Positions 1 to 9,427 of a stretch of 64,000 nucleotides of DNA are shown piece after piece. The notes under the pieces were generated by a model. The model saw only the letters and a list, made by a program, of their open reading frames with translations. It was not told the origin of the DNA and searched no databases. The position numbers were made by a program, and so were the translations under genes. Where the stretch lies: NCBI GenBank assembly GCA_031555935.1, contig JAVBTX010000012.1, positions 25,835-89,834 on the forward strand, given 5' to 3'. The DNA comes from Roseburia_C sp031555935. GTDB taxonomy: Bacteria; Bacillota; Clostridia; Lachnospirales; Lachnospiraceae. Each line of letters opens with the position of its first letter. The stretch's first letter is position 1.

Positions 1-442
1 CATCGCGGAACTTCTGGATGATATGTTCTCTTAAAATAGTTGCATCTTCATATGACCAAAGCGTAAAAGAATTCTCTTTCGCCCCCTCTACGCCAAAGAA
101 GGTTGGCTTCGAGCCGCTGGCTAAAACCATATAGTCAAACTCATAATCCCGCGCTTCACCATGAATCTTCTTTGCTTCATAATCAATGCTTTCCACCTGA
201 TCTAAAACGATATTTACTTTTCTGCCAGCAAATACTTGATCTAAGTTTATCTTTATACTGTCCTCATCCACACGCTGTGCTGCTACCTCATGGAGTTCTG
301 TCAGCATAGTATGAAACGGACGCTTATCAATCAGCGTAATTTCATACTCTGAAATCTTTTTCATTTTACGCAGCTTTTTTTCCAACTTCTTAGCGGTTAA
401 TATTCCAGAATATCCCGCTCCAACAATCACAATTTTTTTCAT
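1..442 (-). CDS. Type II NADH dehydrogenase-like FAD-dependent oxidoreductase (N-terminal part)
   Basis: The reading frame enters from beyond the left edge and starts at an ATG at 442 preceded by an AGAGGTG ribosome binding site. About 147 residues are visible. The N-terminus has the Rossmann dinucleotide-binding signature IVIVGAGYSGI, and later segments such as VLASGSKP match the pyridine-nucleotide disulfide oxidoreductase fold used by Ndh-type NADH dehydrogenases. Members of this family pass electrons from NADH through FAD to quinone at the cytoplasmic membrane face. Only the FAD-binding half is present here, so Ndh versus another flavoprotein of the same fold cannot be settled. Confidence 0.8.
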   Translation of the reverse strand, partial: MKKIVIVGAGYSGILTAKKLEKKLRKMKKISEYEITLIDKRPFHTMLTELHEVAAQRVDEDSIKINLDQVFAGRKVNIVLDQVESIDYEAKKIHGEARDYEFDYMVLASGSKPTFFGVEGAKENSFTLWSYEDATILREHIIQKFRD

Positions 443-556
443 CAATTACACCTCTGCAACATTAGTATCTTCCTAGTATGCCCTTAATTTGGCATTTAAC
501 ACTAAGCATTTTTGTCTACAATATCACAGATTTTTCAAAATGTAAACTGCTCTGAA

Positions 557-2689
557 TTACCGCTTTAGCAGAGGAAAATCTAATATGGATAAGATTTGTA
601 TTAAGCAAACAATGAATAGCCCCAAAGGTAAACAAATCGAAAAAAAATCGCCCATTTTATGTAGTACATTGGTGTTAAGCAAAACATTAAATGGATAATA
701 GTCTACTATCTTTATTGAAAAAAAATCAAGCAACAATGGCACGATAAAAATGGCAGACGGCAACATCATGGATGAAGTAATACCTTTTTTACTTATGATA
801 TAAATAATCATTGCTATATTCCATGATAGGAACAATCGCGATAAATAAAGAAAAAACAGATATCCAGCGAGTGACAGACATCGCACATTATGCAAGATTG
901 GCGATGAAAAAGCTTCTGCACTTAAATTTGGCAATCCGAATACGCGCTTTGCCTGCCACAAATCAGGCAAATAGGTCAGAACGAAAATCACACTTGCGGT
1001 AATAATTAACCAAATAATTTTTATACGTGTCTGGCGACCGCGTCCTAACGGCATGGTTTTAAATAAATTGTGTAAAACCCGCTCCCGAAGCTGCGAGATA
1101 CACACGATAAGTAAAATGACCATAATCAACGCATTTAATACATCATTCCTGGGATTATTCGTCAACTTGTCGTACCCCGAATCATAAACCAATGCCCCTC
1201 TTTTTCCGCTCTCTTTTTCAATTTCATCCAGATAGCTGAAGCGTTCCAAAAGTCTATTCATGGCATCAATATCCATTCGCCTTGCTCCATGATTATCATA
1301 ATGTTCTTTTTGTTTTATCGCCCAATCATATGGGTCTGGTTGTTGTAATGCCGTTTCCAAGACATTTCGATAATTCACTTCATCAGGAGTGACCCTCATC
1401 TTGAAGGCATCACTTTTCCAAAATTGAAAAATAATAAAAATTAGTACCACAAGGATTACCCGATATGCAACAAGGAATCTGAAACCTTCCGCCGAAAACA
1501 AATGAGTTGTCCTAACATGCGGTAGCTTGATTGGAAAACGTTTGGTAAGAGACCAGCTATTACGTGAATTTTCATAGTGGCAAGAAAAACTACGAACGGT
1601 GACAAAAAACAATATCACCCATGCAATGGCACAAAAAACGATGGCTATCGGCAACAGACTGTATGGCTGAGAGAATATGTTTATATTAATGTATGTCGTT
1701 AGCAACCTTGATGGTTGTAAGAAATAGTATACGTTTATATATTTTAGAAAATTAAAATAGGAATACGGTGCGATGACATAATAAAATACTGCATTTGCTC
1801 CCAAAGCAATGGCAACGGATGCATATGCTCCAATCGGACTTTTAAACCATACACAAATAAAAAGAAATAACATTGTATATAAACAGCTTGTCATCAGCTT
1901 GACAAGATAAGACCATGCCAGGTATTGAAGTACCGACATCGAAAATGGTGCTGCAATAAAAACAGACTGGATTGGACGCGATACATCACCAAAGCCATAA
2001 TACCAACCAGCAAACGCATATAACACTCCGGTCAGTAGCGTATGTAAAAAAAAGACGTAAATCAAACTCACACTTATCTTAGCGCAAATCAATCTCTTGC
2101 GTCCGAAATGGGTAGAACGCAGCAATGGAAACATTGATTTTTCGTCAGTAATAAGAATGAAGCAGATTGAAAATATACCAATGAGAATAAATAAGTCAGG
2201 AAAACCTGTCGCCATTTCTACTCCGGCCCGTTCATCCCAAATTGGCTTTGTCCCAGTCAGCTTCGAATAATCCTCTGACATTTTGACTAGATTTTTATGA
2301 TAAAAAGACTTCTCATCTGAGAATAAGGAAACATTGATTAGTTCGGCTGCCTTTTGTCTGATATCAGATAAATAGTCATCATAATCAGCAACCTCATCCA
2401 TTTCCTTTAAAACTGCTTGAAACATGTCAAATTCACTAAAATCAATATCTCTATCAATATCTTCCAATCTTTCTTTTAAAAACACATTTGGTTCTTGTTC
2501 ATTCTCTAATTCTGTCATCAGGTTACGGTAAGCTGATGTTTGGAACAGTACATAACCCTCATCATTAGCAAACCGTTTTTGCTCATTCATGTAATTTATA
2601 AATAGGCTTGTCAGAACAAGCAGGAATGACAATATGTAAACAGTTCTTTTGGTAAATATTTTTCTAAACTCTTCTCTAAATACGGCCAT
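557..2689 (-). CDS. ABC-2 type transporter permease, duplicated (fused) form
   Basis: This 710-residue membrane protein starts with FREEFRKIFTKRT followed by a membrane segment (about residues 17-35) and an extracytoplasmic domain (about 40-155). A cluster of membrane helices follows (about 155-375). The same pattern then repeats: a helix near 405, an outside loop near 425-510 and a second helix cluster to the end. This is the layout of two ABC-2 permease halves joined in one chain. It lies 22 bp downstream of an ATPase gene and is surely its partner. The substrate is unknown. With the upstream anchored binding protein and secreted protein, a role in export of, or defence against, an extracellular compound is inferred only. 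Confidence 0.8.
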   Translation of the reverse strand: MAVFREEFRKIFTKRTVYILSFLLVLTSLFINYMNEQKRFANDEGYVLFQTSAYRNLMTELENEQEPNVFLKERLEDIDRDIDFSEFDMFQAVLKEMDEVADYDDYLSDIRQKAAELINVSLFSDEKSFYHKNLVKMSEDYSKLTGTKPIWDERAGVEMATGFPDLFILIGIFSICFILITDEKSMFPLLRSTHFGRKRLICAKISVSLIYVFFLHTLLTGVLYAFAGWYYGFGDVSRPIQSVFIAAPFSMSVLQYLAWSYLVKLMTSCLYTMLFLFICVWFKSPIGAYASVAIALGANAVFYYVIAPYSYFNFLKYINVYYFLQPSRLLTTYININIFSQPYSLLPIAIVFCAIAWVILFFVTVRSFSCHYENSRNSWSLTKRFPIKLPHVRTTHLFSAEGFRFLVAYRVILVVLIFIIFQFWKSDAFKMRVTPDEVNYRNVLETALQQPDPYDWAIKQKEHYDNHGARRMDIDAMNRLLERFSYLDEIEKESGKRGALVYDSGYDKLTNNPRNDVLNALIMVILLIVCISQLRERVLHNLFKTMPLGRGRQTRIKIIWLIITASVIFVLTYLPDLWQAKRVFGLPNLSAEAFSSPILHNVRCLSLAGYLFFLYLSRLFLSWNIAMIIYIISKKGITSSMMLPSAIFIVPLLLDFFSIKIVDYYPFNVLLNTNVLHKMGDFFSICLPLGLFIVCLIQILSILDFPLLKR

Positions 2690-2711
2690 GCAGTTCCTCC
2701 AACGTTAACAA

Positions 2712-3569
2712 TCATTCTCCAAACAAAGCTAGATACATATCTTCAAGATTTGGGATTACCCCACCTACATCTGATAAATGACGGTCAGAAACTACTCGTA
2801 AATGTATGCCATCGTTCTCCTTGCTCACATTACTTATTTTATAATCACGTAAATAAGATTCTATTTCATTTTCATCCACCACGAGTTCATAAACACGACC
2901 CTGCATTTTTTCTTTCAACTCAAATAAATTTCCCCGTTCAATTAATTCACCCTTTTGTAAAAAAAGGATTTCTTTTGCAATAAACTCGATATCAGACACT
3001 ACATGCGTTGCAATAATTACGATTCTGTTAAAACTGGTCTTCGATATAATATTACGAATTCGGATTCGTTCCTTGGGGTCTAATCCTGCCGTTGGTTCAT
3101 CCATTATCAATATCTCTGGATTCCCCAAAAGTGCCTGTGCAATTAGAATCCGCTGCTTCATTCCACCGGAAAAAGCCCCTAGCTTCTTGTGTCTGCAAGC
3201 CTCTAAGTTTACTACTTCAAGCAGTTCTCCAATTTGTTTCTGTGCCTCTTGTTTCTTCATTCCTTTTAAAGTAGCAACATAGTACAAAAAACGCTCTGCT
3301 GTGAAATTGGTATATAATTGCTGCTGTTGTGGCATATAGCCAATTCGCTTGCGATAATCCGCACCCATCTTCTTGACATTCTCGCCATTGTACAGCACTT
3401 CACCTGCATCAGCCTGCAAATTATCGACCAGAATGTTCATGAACGTGGACTTTCCGGCTCCATTGGGACCCAATAAAGCATAAATACCAGATTCTAAAGA
3501 CAAGTTCAACCCATTTAAAGCTACCGTTTCGCCATAACTTTTATGTATTCCGTTAATATCTAATCGCAC
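2712..3569 (-). CDS. ABC transporter ATP-binding protein
   Basis: The 285-residue protein has the full nucleotide-binding domain: Walker A GPNGAGKST near residue 34, a Q-loop region, the signature FSGGMKQR, Walker B ILIMDEPTAGLDP, and the switch histidine in IIATHVV. A C-terminal extension of about 70 residues is typical of ATPases that pair with ABC-2 permeases. The start overlaps the end of the upstream propeller/binding-protein gene by 17 nt, so the two are probably translationally coupled, and the permease follows directly. The family uses ATP hydrolysis at the inner membrane face to drive export or resistance. The substrate cannot be read from sequence. Confidence 0.9.
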   Translation of the reverse strand: MRLDINGIHKSYGETVALNGLNLSLESGIYALLGPNGAGKSTFMNILVDNLQADAGEVLYNGENVKKMGADYRKRIGYMPQQQQLYTNFTAERFLYYVATLKGMKKQEAQKQIGELLEVVNLEACRHKKLGAFSGGMKQRILIAQALLGNPEILIMDEPTAGLDPKERIRIRNIISKTSFNRIVIIATHVVSDIEFIAKEILFLQKGELIERGNLFELKEKMQGRVYELVVDENEIESYLRDYKISNVSKENDGIHLRVVSDRHLSDVGGVIPNLEDMYLALFGE

Positions 3570-6315
3570 TCGATGTCACCGACCTCATCTCTTTCCAGTT
3601 GTTAAACTGCCGGTTCACTTCCACAATTAATTCATCTAACCCCGCTTCCTTTAAGTCCTGATTCAAGGATGCCAACGTTGTGGTAAGCTCTGAATCATGT
3701 CCGGTAAGAAAAGATCTATAAATTGGAATTGTACTCTCCTCTTCGTAAATAATTGTGTATTTTTCTACAATCCGATTTAATTCAAGGAGCTTATCTTCTA
3801 AACCTTGATTGTTAAAATGAAAACCGACAATCGGTGTCGTCTCAAGTCCTTCGTTGTATTTTGGACATTGTTTCGAATCAACTGCGTCGATTGTGTTTTC
3901 TGTTGTATTTGATATAAAACCTAAAAACCAAGGCAACTCCCATGAAATTTGTCCATCCTCACTAATAGGAGCTACTCTTCCTTCCTCGTCGAGGCGATAA
4001 TCCACACCTTCCACACCATATGCCAATAAATCTGCCAATTCTACATCCGTATAAAGCCATGACAGCAATTGAATGCACTCATTCGGATATTGGGATGTTT
4101 TAGCAATACCGTTAGCAACCCTTGCTGTGTCCAATTTTGCCGGAGCAATTGGCAACAGATATTGAGTGAACCGGTCGGGGTACAATAGCATATCAGGTAC
4201 ATTCGTAGTCGGCAACGTGAGCGGAGTTATCCCAATATCTGCATTTATATCCGAATTAATATAGCCCTGTTCAAGAAGCGAACGTACTGTCTTCAAATAG
4301 TCAATACATTTCGTATCTTCAAACAAATTGAATGCTCCTCGCTCTGCATCCAAAGCAATCGGCAATGAAATGAACTCATACTCTAATAACTTCATAATAG
4401 AAGGCAATGTGTCAAAAAAATCGACTGGATATTCTTCATCTTTCATTTGTTCAAGAATTGGCACAAGAGAATTTATATCATTTGTGATATTCGTTAAATC
4501 AAGATTATATCGACTTGCCACTTCTTTATCTACCATAAGATTCGCTGTCTGTCCATAAACCGGCCAGGCTAAGCCGTATATTTTTCCATCTATGTCCACG
4601 CTCTTCCAATGATTTTCACCTAATGCCTGATACAACGCCAGCCCTGCATCAGAATTCAAATACTCATCAAGCGGCATCAGCAATTCATTTTGATAGGCAT
4701 ACATATAGGGATCACTTATCCCATCTGCTGCTCCATCATTCAAAGTCTGTCCCGTAAAAACCAAATCCACTTGTTCGCCCGACTCAATCATATATTTCAT
4801 CTGACTATAATATTCTGCGATAGCTCCCTCGTTTACATCTATCGAATACATTTGCAGTACAAAATCAGAACCTTTTTCCACTAATTTATCATTAAACGCA
4901 ATCAATCTATCTTCTGTCAAAAAACGTAACCCATCACTGTTATTTAACCAAACCAGAACTTTTTTATCCGGATACCGCTGTTCAATATCTTTAATTATAT
5001 ATGAATTCGCCTGATTCAATTGTACCGTTGATTCATTTGAAGATTCATTTTGAAAGTTTGGAAAGATATGTAGACCATCAATATTATTACTTAAATAATC
5101 CTCCATGCTTACCCATGCATATTGAGTATCCGCATTGCTATCTTCAAATGCCAGAAACAACTTATCTCCGATTATTTCTTGAATCGCGTAATTCGCTAAC
5201 TCTGTAATTGAAAATGTCTTTCCAGTAGAACCGTCAATTGCTGTACATAATTTCTTTGTCGAATCTGCTTCGTCAATTTTGGTAAAAATAAATACCTCTC
5301 CATGCAGATTGGGATTATATGTTCCGCTATCTTTTTCAAGAACCTCAAATTCATTTAATTTTTGTTTTGATTTGCTATCATAACTTATAAACTGAATGTT
5401 GTTGTTGCCTGATGAATCAGGAGCAGGAAGATATGTCGTAACATACAACCGCTCTTTCTCTTGTCGAAAATAGATAAACTCGTCCTCCGACACTGCTTTT
5501 CTATCTGCAAATTCATCGCTCCATACGGTTTCCTCCTGTTTATGTACATCGTAGCTAAATACTGTCTTTCTAACCTTTTTAAAACTTTCCGTCTTCCAAG
5601 CATCATCATCTTCGAACGGTACGTCTATCGCTTCCGTCTGATAGGTTAATAAATAATTAAATACACCATCGTCGTAACCAACATACAGCAATTGTGCTCC
5701 ATATCCGGTTTTATCAGGAAGTGTAGTTGCTTTTTTTTCTGCTATATCAATGCAGCCAACTGTAACTGTAATATTTCTCATATTATTACTAATAATTGAT
5801 GAATCAATCGTTTCTTCATCATATTTTTCTAAAAACAGAAACATGAAACCATCGGCAATATAATACTCGATACAACTGCTATAACCGATAAATTCACCGA
5901 TGGTTTTTATCTTTCCCCCATCCAAGCTTGACTCATAAACGACAATGGAGTAGGGTTCTTTCCGGTCATATTCATAATTTCTGCTAACATAATACAGCTT
6001 CTTGTTATAGATATTGATTAATTCCGCCGATGTATTATTCAAATTATACGCAAAACTATTCATATCGTCATCTGTACTTTGGGGATCTGCTCCAAGTGAA
6101 ACCTCCGTTGTACTCGCAAAATCCATAAACCTGATGTAGGGTGCCTCGTTATACCTTTGCACTACACCTGATGGTGAAAAACCTCCATAAGAAGTGGCAT
6201 ACGATAGCTCAGAAGGAAACGTTTGGTTGGAATCTTTTAGAAAAAAAACAGTTCCCACAATTAATATAATTAAAATTATCGAAATAAACACCATCGGCAA
6301 AATCTTTCGCTTCAT
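3553..6315 (-). CDS. Membrane-anchored beta-rich/solute-binding protein fusion
   Basis: I place the start at the ATG at 6315, nine bases after GGAGG, and not at the TTG three codons upstream, giving 920 residues. A single N-terminal membrane segment (about residues 8-28) has no lipobox cysteine, so the protein is probably held by an uncleaved anchor. Residues about 40-420 are rich in short beta strands with aromatic and Asp/Gly turns, like a propeller. Residues about 430-900 resemble an extracellular solute-binding protein of the sugar-importer type, for example the stretch YGLAWPVYGQ. Such binding domains normally serve MalF/MalG importers, yet here the gene is coupled to an ABC-2 type ATPase and permease. 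Its ligand and role are unknown. Confidence 0.65.
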   Translation of the reverse strand: MKRKILPMVFISIILIILIVGTVFFLKDSNQTFPSELSYATSYGGFSPSGVVQRYNEAPYIRFMDFASTTEVSLGADPQSTDDDMNSFAYNLNNTSAELINIYNKKLYYVSRNYEYDRKEPYSIVVYESSLDGGKIKTIGEFIGYSSCIEYYIADGFMFLFLEKYDEETIDSSIISNNMRNITVTVGCIDIAEKKATTLPDKTGYGAQLLYVGYDDGVFNYLLTYQTEAIDVPFEDDDAWKTESFKKVRKTVFSYDVHKQEETVWSDEFADRKAVSEDEFIYFRQEKERLYVTTYLPAPDSSGNNNIQFISYDSKSKQKLNEFEVLEKDSGTYNPNLHGEVFIFTKIDEADSTKKLCTAIDGSTGKTFSITELANYAIQEIIGDKLFLAFEDSNADTQYAWVSMEDYLSNNIDGLHIFPNFQNESSNESTVQLNQANSYIIKDIEQRYPDKKVLVWLNNSDGLRFLTEDRLIAFNDKLVEKGSDFVLQMYSIDVNEGAIAEYYSQMKYMIESGEQVDLVFTGQTLNDGAADGISDPYMYAYQNELLMPLDEYLNSDAGLALYQALGENHWKSVDIDGKIYGLAWPVYGQTANLMVDKEVASRYNLDLTNITNDINSLVPILEQMKDEEYPVDFFDTLPSIMKLLEYEFISLPIALDAERGAFNLFEDTKCIDYLKTVRSLLEQGYINSDINADIGITPLTLPTTNVPDMLLYPDRFTQYLLPIAPAKLDTARVANGIAKTSQYPNECIQLLSWLYTDVELADLLAYGVEGVDYRLDEEGRVAPISEDGQISWELPWFLGFISNTTENTIDAVDSKQCPKYNEGLETTPIVGFHFNNQGLEDKLLELNRIVEKYTIIYEEESTIPIYRSFLTGHDSELTTTLASLNQDLKEAGLDELIVEVNRQFNNWKEMRSVTSSAIRY

Positions 6316-6452
6316 GTTTAACAACCTCCATAACTATCCCTTTTTATACTTATTGATAAATGCTTTACCTTGAAATTTAAAAGAAACAGCCTGCCAGACT
6401 TAAATATGTATCTCTTAAACTCTCTTACAACGAATTACATCATTTATTACAA

Positions 6453-6875
6453 TTAATTTCTTGATATAAACTTATTATCACCAAATGAAGTTCTCAGGTT
6501 ATTTCTCGTTACACTACCGCCATGTGAACTTGAAACCTCATAACAGTATGATTTCCCATCATGAGTTGCTGGTAAAGAAATACTGGCTGTAACTCCGCCT
6601 GCCGTATTATTATTACTTGTAGTCGATACATACGTTGTGGCTCCTGAACTTGTTAAATTCGCACCAGCTTTATATCTTGCAGAAACGCTTACCAAAGCTG
6701 TTCCTGAATAACCACCTGCCAGACTTACTGTAGTGGATACACTCGTATAAGAAGATGACATTGAATAGGAACATCCCGTGTCTCCTATTGTTGCTGCACT
6801 TACATTGGTCGGCAAAGCACCAATCACTATCATAGCGCTAAATAAGCCCGCTAAAGTTTTTTTATAATTTTTCAT
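6453..6875 (-). CDS. Small secreted Ser/Thr-rich protein, unknown function
   Basis: The ATG at 6875 follows AGGAG by six bases. The 140-residue product has a clear signal peptide (basic MKNYKKT, hydrophobic core, likely cleavage after NVSAA). The mature part of about 110 residues is rich in Ser, Thr, Ala and Gly, with beta-prone alternation and two cysteines (in TGCSYS and SYCYEV) that could form one disulfide. I recognise no family. It is the first gene after a promoter with phased repeats and lies just upstream of the anchored binding protein and ABC-2 transporter. It could be a secreted effector, bacteriocin-like product or surface sensor ligand; all of these are inference. Confidence 0.7.
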   Translation of the reverse strand: MKNYKKTLAGLFSAMIVIGALPTNVSAATIGDTGCSYSMSSSYTSVSTTVSLAGGYSGTALVSVSARYKAGANLTSSGATTYVSTTSNNNTAGGVTASISLPATHDGKSYCYEVSSSHGGSVTRNNLRTSFGDNKFISRN

Positions 6876-6924
6876 TTATTTCTCCTTTCAGGATGAAATC
6901 TGGCAAGCTGTCACTTTGATAATA

Positions 6925-6991
6925 ATTATATTCCTTTATGTCCTAACTTTCCAGAATTATTAACCGACATATTTCGACATAATACGACAAT
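6925..6991 (-). promoter_or_regulatory. Promoter with three 10-bp phased direct repeats upstream of the secreted protein
   Basis: On the minus strand a -10 TATAAT (6925-6930) lacks a good -35 hexamer. Upstream, GTCG recurs exactly every 10 bp three times within TTGTCG, ATGTCG and ATGTCG (CGAC at 6965, 6975 and 6985 on the plus strand), roughly -47 to -72 from the start site. Direct repeats spaced one helical turn are typical of OmpR/PhoB-type activators. Which regulator binds is not shown. Confidence 0.5.
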
Positions 6992-7008
6992 CGTTTTAAG
7001 TGTCAACG

Positions 7009-7041
7009 TCAAAAGACTACCGCCAATTTTTTGCGATAGTC
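7009..7041 (-). terminator. Terminator after the MacB-like permease
   Basis: The minus strand reads GACTATCGC, a loop, then GCGGTAGTC followed by TTTT. It ends the transporter operon and separates it from the secreted-protein gene. Confidence 0.65.
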
Positions 7042-7059
7042 TCTTTATCTAATAATTCT

Positions 7060-9426
7060 TTAGCAATCCTCTTGCAATAACATTACCGGTTCAATTTTAT
7101 GAATTTTACTAGCGGATAAAATAGCTGTTAGCATTGCAATTATCATAATTCCGACAACATCCAATACTAGCCAAAATGCAGGTGTCTGCAAATCACATTT
7201 TTGAATTCCACAGAAGGAGAAGCTTAATGCCACCAACGGATTCATTAAAAATTTGGCTAAAATCGCCCCGATTACGGCGCCAAATAAATCCACCGGCAGA
7301 TTGGTCAAAATGGTCTGTATCACAAGCTGTGGGGTGGTAAATCCCAACGCTTTTTGGATGCCGTAATTCTTTCGTTCCTTGGCCAATCTATTTTTTATTA
7401 ATAACATTACAATCATGATTACCACACCAATCGTAATTGTTACAAAAATAACGCAAATTGCTTTCATCCCCGCGGTCGCACTTCCCATTGAATCTTCCGT
7501 TTGCTTTTCTCCATCTGTAAGCTGAAGATCTGGCAGAATGCTTGTTACTTCTTTTTTTATTTGTTCAAAGCTTGTGCCCTCTGTTGCATATAAGTATAGG
7601 CTTGTCACTTGTTCCCGACCATTCAACCGCGTTCCGCCGGCAAGATTCATCAATGCTTTTCGTCCCATTTCATTTATCTTTTGGTCAATTCCAACGACGA
7701 TGTAATCGAGCCGCTCACCTGAGCCCTCTACATAAATAACATCTCCAACTGCCACGCCAAGCTGTTCACTTGTTGCTGTTGTCAAAACGATTTCATTATC
7801 CTGTCTTGGCAATCGTCCCGCTACTACCATTTCATTAATTAATTTCTCCGGCTCATCCCACATATCACAAGTGACAGATGCACTTTTTTCATCATGACTG
7901 AGACGAACAGTATTGATATCAAAAAATAGTACCTGTTCAATGCTTGGCAGGCCTTTTATCTGCTCACCGGCTCCAGCTAAATCTTCACCATTTATCCATG
8001 CCGTTCCCACTTCAATGCCGCTCATTTTCATCAGCATGCTCATATCCTTGGAAAAGTTTTCATAGATAAAAAAACCAACACAGCTCGAAAAACTTAAGAG
8101 AGCAATAATCGCCATGACCATAACGTTCTTTATCTTTTCTTGCAGTATCGCTTTTATGCCCAGCGTCCATGATACCGGTAGAATACTTTTTTCAAATGGC
8201 AAATAATTCTTACGAAAATTATGTGTCATAATTCCACCGCGCAAGGCAGATAACACCGTAATTTTTTTGTAAATCCGGCCAACCATCCATGTTATGCCCA
8301 TCACCAGAGCAACGACCACAATAATCGAAATAAATGCGGCTGTAATGTCAGGCTTTTGATTCCAAGAAATACCAATGATTGAAGCTTGAATATTACCAAT
8401 CAAACTGCTTCCGGCAATTCCTAAAATCACTCCGGTAATCGATGCCACAACGGCTAGTGAAACCATCTCTAGCATTGCTGATGCTTGCAGTTGTCTGGTG
8501 GTGTAACCGGTCGCCTCAAGAACCCCAATATTTTTCATATTTCTTTCCAAGAAATTGCGAACACTAAACCGGACAATAATCAGGGCTATCATCATCAGCA
8601 GAATGGAAAATACCAGCATAATTCCCATTGCAATCTTTGCGGCGATACCAGCGCCACCTTTCATTGAGGTCCAATTCATACCCAAAGTTTGGGCATTCCC
8701 CAACTCCGGTATTTCCTTTGTAAGTTGAACTGATATCTGATCATCAAAATCTAATGAATCTGCACCAGCTTTTAAGCGCACCTGATAGTTTAAACAATGA
8801 CCCGCCGCCATCAGTGGCTGCTCATCAATTATTTGCTGAATCGTATCCCTCTCAAGGTAGCAGTAGTAAAAACTAATATTGGTCGGATTCGCAAACATTG
8901 GGTCTTCTACAAATCCACCGATCTTAAATTCATACTCCTGCTCGCCAATCGTTAGATAGATTTTTTCTCCGACTGCATAATCATTTGATATTTTCAAGTA
9001 ATAAGGGAGCAGGATTGTCTTTTCGTCACTATCCAACACAATATTATCAGACAGCTTCCCGATGGTCTTTTCATCCTCAATGGTTTCGAAGATAAAACTA
9101 AATGCCTTCTTCTCTGCGTCTTTACTCTTTCGGTAGGAAACACCGCCAGTTGGAATCCACACATCAGCAGTCTGAGATTCTGCCACATCCTCGTTTTCAT
9201 AAATAATTTCGGTAACCTTTGCCGCTTCTATTTCCGGCACGATATAAAGGAAATCAGCACCATGAAAATTTTCATGTGACTGCTCTAACACATGATCCAT
9301 ATTTGTCAAAACAGAAATACTAACATACAAAATCAACGATGATAACAGCATCAGGAAAAACAGAATCGCTACATCACCCTTCTTTTTCTTTAAATTATTG
9401 CGGGCAATAAAAAATAATTCATACAT
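7060..9426 (-). CDS. FtsX/MacB-type ABC transporter permease
   Basis: This 788-residue protein has the duplicated FtsX layout. There is a membrane helix near residues 17-40, a large outside domain to about 260, and three helices (about 262-290, 320-345, 355-385). A second unit follows with a helix near 430-450, an outside domain to about 635 and three more helices to the end. It starts two bases after its ATPase gene and forms one operon with it. Transporters of this class next to OmpR-type two-component systems often sense and remove cell-envelope-active peptides or lipoproteins. The adjacent kinase/regulator genes and the phased operator in front of the ATPase fit this, but the substrate is not known. 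Confidence 0.85.
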   Translation of the reverse strand: MYELFFIARNNLKKKKGDVAILFFLMLLSSLILYVSISVLTNMDHVLEQSHENFHGADFLYIVPEIEAAKVTEIIYENEDVAESQTADVWIPTGGVSYRKSKDAEKKAFSFIFETIEDEKTIGKLSDNIVLDSDEKTILLPYYLKISNDYAVGEKIYLTIGEQEYEFKIGGFVEDPMFANPTNISFYYCYLERDTIQQIIDEQPLMAAGHCLNYQVRLKAGADSLDFDDQISVQLTKEIPELGNAQTLGMNWTSMKGGAGIAAKIAMGIMLVFSILLMMIALIIVRFSVRNFLERNMKNIGVLEATGYTTRQLQASAMLEMVSLAVVASITGVILGIAGSSLIGNIQASIIGISWNQKPDITAAFISIIVVVALVMGITWMVGRIYKKITVLSALRGGIMTHNFRKNYLPFEKSILPVSWTLGIKAILQEKIKNVMVMAIIALLSFSSCVGFFIYENFSKDMSMLMKMSGIEVGTAWINGEDLAGAGEQIKGLPSIEQVLFFDINTVRLSHDEKSASVTCDMWDEPEKLINEMVVAGRLPRQDNEIVLTTATSEQLGVAVGDVIYVEGSGERLDYIVVGIDQKINEMGRKALMNLAGGTRLNGREQVTSLYLYATEGTSFEQIKKEVTSILPDLQLTDGEKQTEDSMGSATAGMKAICVIFVTITIGVVIMIVMLLIKNRLAKERKNYGIQKALGFTTPQLVIQTILTNLPVDLFGAVIGAILAKFLMNPLVALSFSFCGIQKCDLQTPAFWLVLDVVGIMIIAMLTAILSASKIHKIEPVMLLQEDC

Positions 9427-9427
9427 A

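Noticed and set aside
103..309. Plus-strand open frame at the left edge
   Set aside because: It lies fully inside the well-supported minus-strand flavoprotein frame and has no ribosome binding site or recognisable protein features.
6453..6875. Lactococcin 972-type bacteriocin
   Set aside because: The small secreted protein next to an ABC-2 transporter recalls that family, but its conserved Gly/Trp/Tyr pattern is not visible, so the assignment is not supported.
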